Shown here: piece after piece, positions 26,039 to 34,282 of the stretch | Layout: every line of letters begins with the position of its first letter | Numbering within the stretch: the first letter of the stretch is position 1 | Source: [Mycobacterium] manitobense | Lineage (GTDB): Bacteria > Actinomycetota > Actinomycetes > Mycobacteriales > Mycobacteriaceae | Direction of reading: 5' to 3' | Length of the DNA: 64,000 nucleotides | Assembly: GCF_025821665.1 (NCBI RefSeq) | Contig: NZ_JACKSJ010000148.1 | Span: 62,001 to 126,000 of the forward strand | The notes under the pieces: generated by a model | Databases searched by the model: none | What the model was told of the DNA's origin: nothing | The model's input: the letters and a program-made list of their open reading frames with translations, nothing else | Translations under genes and position numbers: made by a program

Positions 26039-27775
26039 ATGTACTTCGTCGGACTCGACCTCGCCTGGGGCGAGCGGAACCGGACGGGCGTCGCGGTCGT
26101 CGACGCGGACGGCCGGCTGAGGCACATCGGCGCCGCGCAGGACGACGGGAGCATCCTCGCGGCGATCGGTCCCTACGTCGGCGGCGACTGCATCGTCGCG
26201 ATCGACGCCCCGCTGATCGTGACGAACCCGACGGGCAACCGGCCCTGCGAAGCCGCACTCAACCGCGATTACCGGGCCTTCCAGGCCGGCGCCCACCCGT
26301 CCAACACCGCGAAGCCGGAGTTCGCGAACGGCACCCGCGGCGCACGCCTGGCCGCCGCGATGAATCTCGATCTCGATCCGTTCTCCACCGGGCGGCGCCG
26401 GGCGCTGGAGGTGTATCCGCATGCCGCGTCGGTGGCGCTGTTCCGCCTCGGCAGAACCCTGAAATACAAGGACAAGCGCGGACGCAAGTTCGAGAAGATG
26501 CAGTCGGAACTGCTCAGGCTGATCGCACTCACCGAGGGGCTCGCGAACGCCGACCCCGCGTTGCACGTCGCCGAACACGACGATTGGCAGCGCCTGCGAC
26601 AGTCGGTGGAGTCCGCCACCCGCAAGAGCGAACTGCGGCGGGCCGAGGACCCGGTCGACGCGGTGCTGTGCGCCTACGTCGGGCTCTACTCGGTGCGCAG
26701 GCCCGGTGACGTCACCGTCTACGGCGACGCGGACACCGGCCACATCCTCACCCCCTCGCTGCCTGCAGGACTGGCACCGCAAGCGGCGCAACCGATTCCG
26801 GACGTCGTTCGGGCGGCCATCGCGCACTACGAGGCCCGCAGGCCCGGCCTGGTCACCGCCACCGATCACTATCTGAGGCTGGTCACCTCGCTTCTCGACG
26901 ACGCAGGCATCAACTATCTGAGCGTGACCGCGCGCACCAAGACCGTCGAATCCTTCGCGGCCAAGGCCGAACGTGAGGTCGACGGGCAGCGACTCTTCGG
27001 CGACCCGCTGGCCGAGATCACCGACCAGATCGGGCTGCGCGTCATCACGTACCTGCGCGAGGACGTCGACGCCGTCGCCACTCTGCTCACCGACGAGATG
27101 CGCCTGCTCGACGACCGCGACATGGGCCTGCAGACGGCGCGGGAGGGCCGGTGGGGTTATGCCAGCAGGCACCTGCTGGTCGGCGTGGAGGGCCAGCAGC
27201 AGCCGGCGTCGATCCAGGTTCGCACGGTGCTGCAACACGCGTGGGCCGAGTTCGAGCACGACATCCGTTACAAGGGTTCGATTCCCGCCGAGCACGTTCC
27301 GGACCTCGACCGGCGGTTCACGCTGGCGGCCGGTCTGCTCGAACTCGCCGACCGCGAGTTCACCGCGATCCGTGAGCGACTGCGCGTCTCGTTGTCCGAC
27401 GACGAGATGGCGGCCGAGGAGTCCGGCCAATCCGCCGATCCCCGGATCGCCACCGCGGTGCTGGCGACGTACCTCGGCAACCGGTACGCCGAGGCCGGCT
27501 GGTCACGCACCGACCACTACGGCTGGATCTCCGGGCTGCTGCTCGAACTCGGCATCACCTCGCTCGACGAGCTGACCGCGCTCCTCGACGGGGTGGACGC
27601 CGAAACGATCGACAAGGCGATGGGTTACCGCTACCCGGCCGGTGCGGTACGCCGACTCGACGACGCGCTGCTGGCGATCTTCCGGGAACGCTATCTGCGA
27701 CTGCACGGCAACGCCCACCGGGTGGAGCTGTTGCAGAACCGGCTCAAGCGGCTCTCGGGCGGTACGGACTCCTAG
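26039..27775 (+). CDS. RNase H-like (DUF429) / RelA-SpoT-domain fusion protein
   Basis: A 578-residue two-domain protein. Residues 1-240 are DUF429, an RNase H-like fold: Asp7 (VGLDLAWGE), Asp56 (AIDAPLIV), VYPHAA at 125-130, and Asp204/Asp207 (EDPVDAVLCAYVG). Residues ~265-430 are a small alarmone synthetase-type domain: Arg299/Lys301 (TARTKTVES), Asp329 (TDQIGLRVI), GYASRH 373-378, SIQVRT 391-396 and HAWAEFEHDIRYK 400-412. The layout matches M. smegmatis MS_RHII-RSD, reported to have RNase HII and (p)ppGpp synthetase activity. Residue 391 is Ser where many synthetases have the metal-binding Glu of ExQxRT, so activity should be tested rather than assumed. Start is ATG 26039. The stop shares CTAG with the permease. 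Confidence 0.88.
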   Translation: MYFVGLDLAWGERNRTGVAVVDADGRLRHIGAAQDDGSILAAIGPYVGGDCIVAIDAPLIVTNPTGNRPCEAALNRDYRAFQAGAHPSNTAKPEFANGTRGARLAAAMNLDLDPFSTGRRRALEVYPHAASVALFRLGRTLKYKDKRGRKFEKMQSELLRLIALTEGLANADPALHVAEHDDWQRLRQSVESATRKSELRRAEDPVDAVLCAYVGLYSVRRPGDVTVYGDADTGHILTPSLPAGLAPQAAQPIPDVVRAAIAHYEARRPGLVTATDHYLRLVTSLLDDAGINYLSVTARTKTVESFAAKAEREVDGQRLFGDPLAEITDQIGLRVITYLREDVDAVATLLTDEMRLLDDRDMGLQTAREGRWGYASRHLLVGVEGQQQPASIQVRTVLQHAWAEFEHDIRYKGSIPAEHVPDLDRRFTLAAGLLELADREFTAIRERLRVSLSDDEMAAEESGQSADPRIATAVLATYLGNRYAEAGWSRTDHYGWISGLLLELGITSLDELTALLDGVDAETIDKAMGYRYPAGAVRRLDDALLAIFRERYLRLHGNAHRVELLQNRLKRLSGGTDS

Positions 27776-29208
27776 TCGGGTGGCTTCCCCAGGTGCGGAT
27801 CCTTGATGCCGGCGTCGCGGATACCGAGCTGACGGTTGATCAGCATGGTGATGAAGAAGAGCACGACACCGATGGCGACCAGGATCAGGGCCAGAATGTA
27901 CTGCTGGGTGGGCCTGCCCGAGAACGGCAGCACCAGGTACAGCGACGCCACGAAGCCGACGATCGGCAGCGCCGTCGGGGTCTTGAAGTGCCCACCCGAC
28001 GCTTGGACATCGCGCCTCAACACCAGCACCGCGACGTTGACCATCGCGAACACCGCGAGCAGCAGCAGCGACGTGGTGCCGCCGAGGATCGAGATCGCGC
28101 TGCTGTTGGCGAACGCCGTCACGTAGAAGATCAAGCCGAAGGCGATCAGCGTGGTGAACAGGATCGCCACCCACGGGGTGAGGCGCCGGGGATGCACCGT
28201 GCCCAGCACCGGCGGCAGCACGTGCTGGCGGGACATGCCGTAGATCAATCTGCTCGCCATCAGCATGTTGATCAGCGCGGTGTTCGAGACGGCGAACATC
28301 GAGATGTACGGCAGGATCGTCTCGATCGGCAGGCCGGGCGCGCCGGCCTTGACGACCTCCACCAGCGGGGTGTCACTCGCCTCCAGCACGCCGACCGGCA
28401 CCAGCGCGACGGCGACGATCGCCACGACGACGTAGACCACACCGGCGATCGCGAGCCCCGACAGCAACACCTTGGGGAAGATCTTCACCGGGTCCTTGGT
28501 CTCCTCGGCCATGTTGACCGAGTCCTCGAAGCCCACCATCGCGAAAAATGCCAGCGAGGTGGCGGTGGTGACGGCCAGGAACACGTTCTTGTCCTGTGCG
28601 GTCTCGAAGGCCACCACCCGGGAGAAGTCGACGTCTCCGCCGCCGCCGGTGAAGGCCCACAGTCCGACGAAGATGACCAGCAGCAGGCCGGTGATCTCGA
28701 TGATCGTCAGGACGACGTTGAGTTTGACGCTCTCACCGACACCGCGCAGGTTCACCATGGCGATCAGGGCCATGAAAAGCAATGCGACGACGACGATCCC
28801 GACTTTACCGAGGCTCCACTGGAATGCGTCATCGAGCACGGTGTCGAGGTTCGCCGCGAAGAAGCGGGACGCGGTAGAGGCCGAGGTGATGCCCGAACAC
28901 ATCACCACGAAAGCCACCAGGAAGGTGACGAATTGGATGCCGAAAGCCTTGTGGGCGTAAAGCGCAGCGCCGGCCGCCTGCGGGTACTTGGTCACCAGTT
29001 CGAGATAGCTGAACGCGGTCACGGTGGCGATGAGGAAGGCGACGAGGAACGGGACCCACGCGGCGCCACCCACTTCGGCGGCCACGTCACCGGTGAGCGC
29101 GTACACGCCGGTGCCGAGGATGTCACCGACGATGAACAGCAACAGCAGGCCTGGGCCCATGACGCGCCGTAACTGCGGTTGCTCCTCGACGGTTTCGGTC
29201 TGACTCAT
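27772..29208 (-). CDS. APC-family amino acid permease
   Basis: A 478-residue secondary transporter with 12 predicted helices. The substrate site of the APC fold is seen in LLLLFIVGDILGTGVYALTG (helix 1 unwound GTG region) and SLAFFAMVGFEDSVNMAEET (helix 6 GFE/D region, consistent with amine substrates). It probably imports an amino acid. A TetR gene sits 77 bases upstream on the same strand and may control it. The stop overlaps the convergent RNase H-like/RelA-SpoT gene by 4 bases (CTAG). Confidence 0.92.
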   Translation of the reverse strand: MSQTETVEEQPQLRRVMGPGLLLLFIVGDILGTGVYALTGDVAAEVGGAAWVPFLVAFLIATVTAFSYLELVTKYPQAAGAALYAHKAFGIQFVTFLVAFVVMCSGITSASTASRFFAANLDTVLDDAFQWSLGKVGIVVVALLFMALIAMVNLRGVGESVKLNVVLTIIEITGLLLVIFVGLWAFTGGGGDVDFSRVVAFETAQDKNVFLAVTTATSLAFFAMVGFEDSVNMAEETKDPVKIFPKVLLSGLAIAGVVYVVVAIVAVALVPVGVLEASDTPLVEVVKAGAPGLPIETILPYISMFAVSNTALINMLMASRLIYGMSRQHVLPPVLGTVHPRRLTPWVAILFTTLIAFGLIFYVTAFANSSAISILGGTTSLLLLAVFAMVNVAVLVLRRDVQASGGHFKTPTALPIVGFVASLYLVLPFSGRPTQQYILALILVAIGVVLFFITMLINRQLGIRDAGIKDPHLGKPPD

Positions 29209-29285
29209 GGGCTCCTCCGTGACGGTTGGTGCCCACCATCATGAGTCAGCGGCGACCGCCACGCAGCGTCATCCGGATTATTCGG

Positions 29286-29897
29286 TCAGTCGATGGGGGC
29301 CAGCACGTCGATCACGTCGACCAGGGTGGCCCTCGCCGTCGCACGGGGCCCGTCGCCGTCGCCCACCAGCGCCGCGACCACCGCCCCGTCCACGGCGCAC
29401 ACCAGCGCGGTGAGGAATTCGGATCGCACGGTCCGGCCGGATCGCTCGACCACTTCGACGACGGCATCGGTGCGCTGCTGCAGGATTCGGCGTTGCACAT
29501 CCCGCAGGGCGGGCTGGCGGGCGCAGGCGATGTAGCGCTCGTACCGCGAGATCAGTTCGTCGGAGCCGAAGGTGCCCGGCGACTCGCCGACGAGCAGATC
29601 CACCAGCACCTCTGCGGTCGATTCCGCGCCCCGGCGCCGGCGGGACAGGACGGCGACCCGCTGCTGCAGTTCGTCGGCCTCCCGGAGGCCGACGTGTTCC
29701 ACAGCCTTGGTGACGAGGTCGTCGAGGGAGGAGAAATAGTAGGTCGTCGACGCCAGCGGCAGGCCCGCCCGGCGCGCCACCGCCCGGTGCCGCACCGCGT
29801 CGAAGCCCCCTTCGCACAGCAGGTCCGCGGCGGCGCTGACCAGCGCATACCGTCGCCTCTCTCCCTTGGGAGTGACCGCTGCCGTCACGCCTTGCAT
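29286..29897 (-). CDS. TetR-family transcriptional regulator (Rv0775-like)
   Basis: About 203 residues from ATG 29897; a GTG at 29909 in the same frame would add four. The helix-turn-helix is ALVSAAADLLCEGGFDAVRH then VARRAGLPLASTTYYFSSLD, with the TTYYF of TetR repressors. The C-terminal domain is variable. It is upstream of the amino acid permease on the same strand, in the order known from M. tuberculosis around Rv0775. No inverted repeat in the gap is obvious. Confidence 0.88.
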   Translation of the reverse strand: MQGVTAAVTPKGERRRYALVSAAADLLCEGGFDAVRHRAVARRAGLPLASTTYYFSSLDDLVTKAVEHVGLREADELQQRVAVLSRRRRGAESTAEVLVDLLVGESPGTFGSDELISRYERYIACARQPALRDVQRRILQQRTDAVVEVVERSGRTVRSEFLTALVCAVDGAVVAALVGDGDGPRATARATLVDVIDVLAPID

Positions 29898-29997
29898 GCT
29901 GCCAGTCACAGCGGAACGACATCGCGGTTTCGGCCAATCATCAGGCTTTGTTCAGGGAAGTCGGTCGCCGGCCGGCGGGTCCGGCCGCGATGGCATG

Positions 29998-30900
29998 ATG
30001 GCCCGCATGCCTGACGTCAGCCGCCGCGCGGTGCTGCGCCTGGGACTGGGCGCGGCCGCCGGCGCGGCAGGCGCCTACGCACTCGGCTCGACGGTGAACA
30101 CCACGCCGGCCGGTGGGCCGTCGGTGGCCATGACGAGCGCGGGCGCTCCGCTGGCACCGCCGCCCCCGCTGCAGCCGCCGCCCACCGCGGCCCCCACCTA
30201 CGTCACCGGTTCGTTCGTCTCGGCCGCCCGCGGCGGAGTCGAGACCAACTGGGCGATCGCCCGTCCGCCGGGGCAGTCCGGGCCGCTTCGACCCGTGATC
30301 GCGCTGCACGGTAAGGGCGCCGACGCCGCCGAGGTGATGGCGGGCGGCGTGGAACAGGGCCTGGCCCAGGCCGTCGACGCCGGCTTGCCGCCGTTCGCCG
30401 TCGTGGCGGTCGATGGCGGCGGGAGTTACTGGCACAAGCGGACTTCCGGTGAGGACTCGGGCGCCATGGTGCTCGACGAGCTGTTACCCATGCTGGGAAC
30501 GATGGGCCTCGACACCTCGCGGGTCGGCTTCCTCGGGTGGTCGATGGGCGGTTACGGCGCCCTGCTGCTCGGCGCCCGCCTGGGCCCGGCGCGCACGGCG
30601 GCGATCTGCGCGGTGAGCCCCGCGCTGTGGACCTCGGCCGGGGCGGCGGCGCCGGGCGCATTCGACGGCGCAGACGATTACTCCGCCAACAGCGTGTGGG
30701 GTCTGCCCGCGCTCGCCGACATCCCGATCCGCATCGACTGCGGCGACGGCGACCCGTTCTACGCGGCGACCAAGCAGTTCATCGCGCAGCTGCCGAGCCC
30801 GCCCGCGGGCGGCTTCTCGCCGGGCGGACACGACGGTGGGTTCTGGAGCTCGCAGTTGCCCGCCGAGATCGCCTGGATGGCACCGCTGCTCGTCGCCTAG
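29998..30900 (+). CDS. Exported alpha/beta-hydrolase esterase (Rv0774c-like)
   Basis: About 300 residues. The N-terminus is a twin-arginine signal (SRRAVLRLGLGAAAGAAGA), followed by a Pro-rich linker (LAPPPPLQPPPTAAPT), so the enzyme is likely folded before export. The hydrolase has GFLGWSMGGYGALLLG (nucleophile Ser, GxSxG), DCGDGDPFY (acid) and GGHDGGFW (His). It resembles esterase D/antigen 85-type esterases. Several starts are possible (29995, 29998, 30007). The stop shares CTAG with the convergent purD. Confidence 0.87.
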   Translation: MARMPDVSRRAVLRLGLGAAAGAAGAYALGSTVNTTPAGGPSVAMTSAGAPLAPPPPLQPPPTAAPTYVTGSFVSAARGGVETNWAIARPPGQSGPLRPVIALHGKGADAAEVMAGGVEQGLAQAVDAGLPPFAVVAVDGGGSYWHKRTSGEDSGAMVLDELLPMLGTMGLDTSRVGFLGWSMGGYGALLLGARLGPARTAAICAVSPALWTSAGAAAPGAFDGADDYSANSVWGLPALADIPIRIDCGDGDPFYAATKQFIAQLPSPPAGGFSPGGHDGGFWSSQLPAEIAWMAPLLVA

Positions 30901-32165
30901 AGCGCGATCCGGCCTTCGGCGGCGGCGAGTCCGATGTCGGTCCGGAAGTGGCTGCCGGGCAGGCGAACCGACTCGATCAGGCGATAGGCCGCGGCGCGGG
31001 CGGCCGACAGGTCCTCACCGGTGCCCACCACCGACAGCACCCGACCGCCGGACGAGACGACGGCGCCGTCGTCGCGGCGCGCGGTACCGGCATGCAGCAC
31101 GCCGTCGGCCTCCGACCCGGTGATCGCGTCGCCGACCCGCGGTCGGCCGGGGTAGTTCTCGGCCGCGAGCACCACCGTCACCGCCGCGCCCTCTTGCCAG
31201 CGCAGTTCGCCGAAGCCGGCCAGCTGCCCGGTGGCGGCGGCGCGCAGGAGCTGACCCAGCGGGCTGTCCAGCAGCGCCAGCACCGACTGCGTCTCGGGGT
31301 CGCCGAATCGGCAGTTGAACTCGACCACCGCCGGCCCGCGGGACGTGATGGCCAACCCGGCGTACAGCAGCCCGGAGAACGAGCTGCCTCGTCGTACCAG
31401 TTCCGCGGCAACGGGTTTGACGATGTCGTCGACGATCTGCGTTGTGACCTCGTCGGGCAGCCACGGCAGCGGCGCGTAGGCGCCCATGCCGCCGGTGTTG
31501 GGTCCGCTGTCGTTGTCACCGACGCGCTTGAAGTCCTGTGCGGGCAGCAGGGGTACGACGGTCTCGCCGTCGACGACGCAGAACAGCGACACCTCGGGGC
31601 CGTCGAGGAAGGACTCGAGCAGCACCGGATGGCCGGCGTCGAGCAGACCGGCGGCGTGCGCGCGCGCGGCGTCGCGGTCGGCCGTCACCACCACACCCTT
31701 GCCGGCGGCCAGTCCGTCGTCCTTGACCACCCACGCCGGATCCCCCGCCGCCGGCCCGAACCGGTCGAGCGCCTCGTCGAGGCGAGCGGGGGTGTCCACG
31801 ATCTCGCTCGTGGCGGTGCGCACGCCGGCGGCGGTCATCACGTCCTTGGCGAACGACTTCGAGCCCTCGATGCGGGAGGCGTCCTTGGTCGGCCCGAAGC
31901 AGTCGATGCCTGCCGCACGCACCGCGTCGGCAACGCCGAGCACCAATGGCACTTCCGGACCCACCACCACCAGGTCGGCGCCGATGCGTTGCGCCAGTTT
32001 CGTCACCGCCTCGCCCGAGGTCACGTCGACGTCGTACTGGTCGGCGATGACCGCGGTGCCGGCGTTGCCGGGCGCGACGGCCAGGGTCTCGACCTCCGGG
32101 TCGCGACGCAGCGCGAGCAGCAGGGCGTGTTCGCGGGCGCCGGATCCGATCACCAGGACGTGCAC
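30897..32165 (-). CDS. purD: Phosphoribosylamine-glycine ligase
   Basis: GAR synthetase joins phosphoribosylamine and glycine with ATP in purine synthesis. A 422-residue ATP-grasp enzyme: MHVLVIGSGAREHALLLAL-like N-terminus (starting GTG 32165), WVVKDDGLAAGKGVVV (ATP grip), and the signature FNCRFGDPETQ, with DNDSGPNTGGMGAYAPLP. The chosen start gives the exact M. tuberculosis length; the upstream frame is an unrelated leader. It shares a 4-base CTAG stop overlap with the esterase gene. Confidence 0.97.
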   Translation of the reverse strand: MHVLVIGSGAREHALLLALRRDPEVETLAVAPGNAGTAVIADQYDVDVTSGEAVTKLAQRIGADLVVVGPEVPLVLGVADAVRAAGIDCFGPTKDASRIEGSKSFAKDVMTAAGVRTATSEIVDTPARLDEALDRFGPAAGDPAWVVKDDGLAAGKGVVVTADRDAARAHAAGLLDAGHPVLLESFLDGPEVSLFCVVDGETVVPLLPAQDFKRVGDNDSGPNTGGMGAYAPLPWLPDEVTTQIVDDIVKPVAAELVRRGSSFSGLLYAGLAITSRGPAVVEFNCRFGDPETQSVLALLDSPLGQLLRAAATGQLAGFGELRWQEGAAVTVVLAAENYPGRPRVGDAITGSEADGVLHAGTARRDDGAVVSSGGRVLSVVGTGEDLSAARAAAYRLIESVRLPGSHFRTDIGLAAAEGRIAL

Positions 32166-32194
32166 AGTCGACAACCCTAACGCGCCCGACCGGG

Positions 32195-32219
32195 CATACA
32201 CTTGACAGCAGAGTGTATG
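32195..32219. promoter_or_regulatory. CATACACT...AGTGTATG palindrome upstream of the CYP125-like gene
   Basis: CATACACT (32195-32202) and AGTGTATG (32212-32219) are perfect 8-base arms around a 9-base spacer. The site lies between purD and the CYP125-like gene. A related palindrome (53683-53706) precedes another oxygenase next to a paralogous TetR, so it is a good operator candidate for the TetR at 33526. Confidence 0.6.
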
Positions 32220-32262
32220 GTCGTGGGGAACGTGGCCCGCGTCACACAAGGAGGTATTCGCC

Positions 32263-33498
32263 GTGACCACCATGGAGAGCCGCTGTCCGTTCGGACCGGG
32301 GTACGACTTCACCGACCCCGACGTCCTGCTCAAGGGCATACCGGTCACCGAATTCGCCGAACTGCGCCGTACGGCGCCGGTGTGGTGGAACGAGCAGGCC
32401 GAGTCGATCTTCGACGACGGCGGCTACTGGGTGATCAGCAGGCACGAAGACATCAAGTCGATCTCGCGCAACGGCGACCTGTGGTCGACCAACCGCAAGG
32501 GCGCGGTGATGCGGCTGCCCGAAGGGGTCACCAGCGAGCAGCTCGACCTGACCAAGGCGCTGCTGATCAACCACGACGCCCCGGAGCACACCCGGCTGCG
32601 CAAGATCGTCTCGCGGCTGTTCACGCCGCGGTCGGTCGCCGCGCTGGAGGAGCGGCTCGCGGTGGCAGCCCGCGAGATCGTCAGCGCCGCAAGAGAACGA
32701 AACTCCGGCAATTTTGTCGACGACGTCGCGATGCCGCTCCCGCTGCAGGCCATCGCCGACCTGATCGGCGTGCCGGAAGCCGACCGCGAGCGGCTCTTCG
32801 GTTGGACGAACTCGATCATGAACACCGACGATCCGGACTTCGACTCGGACCCGACGACCGCCAACGCCGAGTTGATGGGTTACGCCTACACGATGGCCGA
32901 GGAGCGCAGGCGCTGCCCGGCCGACGACATCGTCACCCGGCTGATCGAGGCCGACATCGACGGCGAGTCGCTCGGTGACGTCGAGTTCGCGTTCTTCGTG
33001 ATCCTGCTGGCGGTGGCGGGCAACGAAACCACCCGAAACGCCATGACACACGGCATGAATGCGTTCTTCGAACACCCCGACCAGTGGGAGCTGTTCAAGC
33101 GCGAACGGCCGAACACCGCGGTCGACGAGATCGTCCGCTGGGCCACCCCGGTGCACTGCTTCCAGCGCACCGCCCTCACCGACGTCGAGCTCGGCGGCGT
33201 GACGATCCGCGAGGGGCAGCGCGCCGGCCTGTTCTACAGCTCGGCCAACTACGACGAGGACGTCTTCGACAACCCCTTCCGCTTCGACATCCTGCGCGAC
33301 CCGAACCCGCACCTCGGCTTCGGCGGCAACGGCGCACACTTCTGCATCGGCGCGAACCTGGCCCGCATGGAGATCAAGCTGATCTTCAACGAGATCGCCG
33401 ACCAGATACCGGACATCGCGAAGCTGGCGGAGCCGCAGCGGCTGCGGTCGGGCTGGATAAACGGGGTGAAAGACCTACAGGTCAGCTATCGCGGCTGA
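32263..33498 (+). CDS. Cytochrome P450, CYP125-like
   Basis: A 411-residue P450. The heme motif is GGNGAHFCIGANLAR, the I-helix AGNETTRN, and the K-helix ExxR region DEIVRWATPVHCFQRT. Runs such as PVTEFAELRRTAPVWWNEQ, INHDAPEHTRLRKIVSRLFTP and ERLRSGWxNG-type ends resemble CYP125, the steroid C26 (cholesterol side-chain) hydroxylase, suggesting a sterol or branched-lipid substrate. GTG 32263 has an AAGGAGG site 8 bases upstream. Not present between purD and Rv0771 in M. tuberculosis as I recall, so this is an insertion. A TetR gene follows 27 bases later. Confidence 0.9.
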   Translation: MTTMESRCPFGPGYDFTDPDVLLKGIPVTEFAELRRTAPVWWNEQAESIFDDGGYWVISRHEDIKSISRNGDLWSTNRKGAVMRLPEGVTSEQLDLTKALLINHDAPEHTRLRKIVSRLFTPRSVAALEERLAVAAREIVSAARERNSGNFVDDVAMPLPLQAIADLIGVPEADRERLFGWTNSIMNTDDPDFDSDPTTANAELMGYAYTMAEERRRCPADDIVTRLIEADIDGESLGDVEFAFFVILLAVAGNETTRNAMTHGMNAFFEHPDQWELFKRERPNTAVDEIVRWATPVHCFQRTALTDVELGGVTIREGQRAGLFYSSANYDEDVFDNPFRFDILRDPNPHLGFGGNGAHFCIGANLARMEIKLIFNEIADQIPDIAKLAEPQRLRSGWINGVKDLQVSYRG

Positions 33499-33525
33499 GC
33501 GCACCGGCTGACGTACCATCGGCCC

Positions 33526-34122
33526 ATGCGCACCCACGGCTGGTCAGGCGCGGCGCCCGCGTCCGACGAGGAGGCCGTCGCGCGCATCCTCGCCGCGGCG
33601 GGCAGGGCGATCGACGAGCGCGGCGCCGACATCAGCATCGCCGACGTGGCCCGCACCCTTGGCGTCACGCGGCAGACCGTGTACCGGTACTTCCCCAGCA
33701 CCGATGCGCTGCTCGTCGAGGCGGCGGTGCACGCGGCCGCCGACTTCCTCGAGCGGCTCGCGACGCACCTGCAGGGCATCACCGATCCGGTCGAGGCGGT
33801 CACAGAGGCGATCGCCACCGCACTGGAGTGGCTGCCCAAGGACAAGCACATCGGCCTGCTCGTCACGCCGGGCCGGGCCGACGCCCACAGCGAGTCGGTG
33901 ACCTCAGACGTCGCCCAGCAATTCGCGAACGCGATGCTGCGCCGGTTCGACGTCGACTGGACCGGCCTGGGCTACACCGACCACGAACTCGACGAACTCG
34001 CCGAACACCTGCTGCGGATCATCCAGTCGTTCGTCGTCGACCCCGGCCGGCCGCCCCGCACGGGCGAGGACCTGCGCGCCTATCTGCGCCGCTGGGTGGG
34101 CGGCGCGGTCGCGCCGCGCTAG
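33526..34122 (+). CDS. TetR-family regulator (paralogue of the one at 53742)
   Basis: A 198-residue repressor. The DNA-binding part is ISIADVARTLGVTRQTVYRYFPSTDALL, preceded by MRTHGWSGAAP. The protein at 53742 shares RTHGW/RRHGW, LGVTRQTVYRYFP and the C-terminal LxQSFxxDPG, so the two are paralogues. It is downstream of the CYP125-like gene and probably controls it through the palindrome at 32195-32219, also autoregulating. The effector may be a lipid or steroid (inference). Confidence 0.9.
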   Translation: MRTHGWSGAAPASDEEAVARILAAAGRAIDERGADISIADVARTLGVTRQTVYRYFPSTDALLVEAAVHAAADFLERLATHLQGITDPVEAVTEAIATALEWLPKDKHIGLLVTPGRADAHSESVTSDVAQQFANAMLRRFDVDWTGLGYTDHELDELAEHLLRIIQSFVVDPGRPPRTGEDLRAYLRRWVGGAVAPR

Positions 34123-34263
34123 CTTCCGTCGTTGCTCAGACGGCGCCGCGGGCGTCCGCCGATACCCTCGAAATAGTCTGCCCCCCAGGCGTTTCAGTAG
34201 TCACGGCACGTCTCGAAATGTCTTCGAGAGCTCACATGAAACACGTCGCCATTCTCTTACTCT

Positions 34264-34279
34264 TCGAACATACCTTCGA
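34264..34279. promoter_or_regulatory. LexA (SOS) box candidate
   Basis: TCGAACATACCTTCGA matches the mycobacterial LexA consensus TCGAAC-N4-GTTCGA at 11 of 12 fixed positions (C for G at position 11). It ends 3 bases before the ATG of the DUF222/HNH gene. REP13E12-type genes of M. tuberculosis are known to be preceded by SOS boxes. Confidence 0.6.
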
Positions 34280-34282
34280 ACC

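Noticed and set aside
25999..26154. 52-codon N-terminal extension of purB
   Set aside because: It covers the divergent gene's start and does not resemble PurB; GTG 25998 gives the standard 472 residues.
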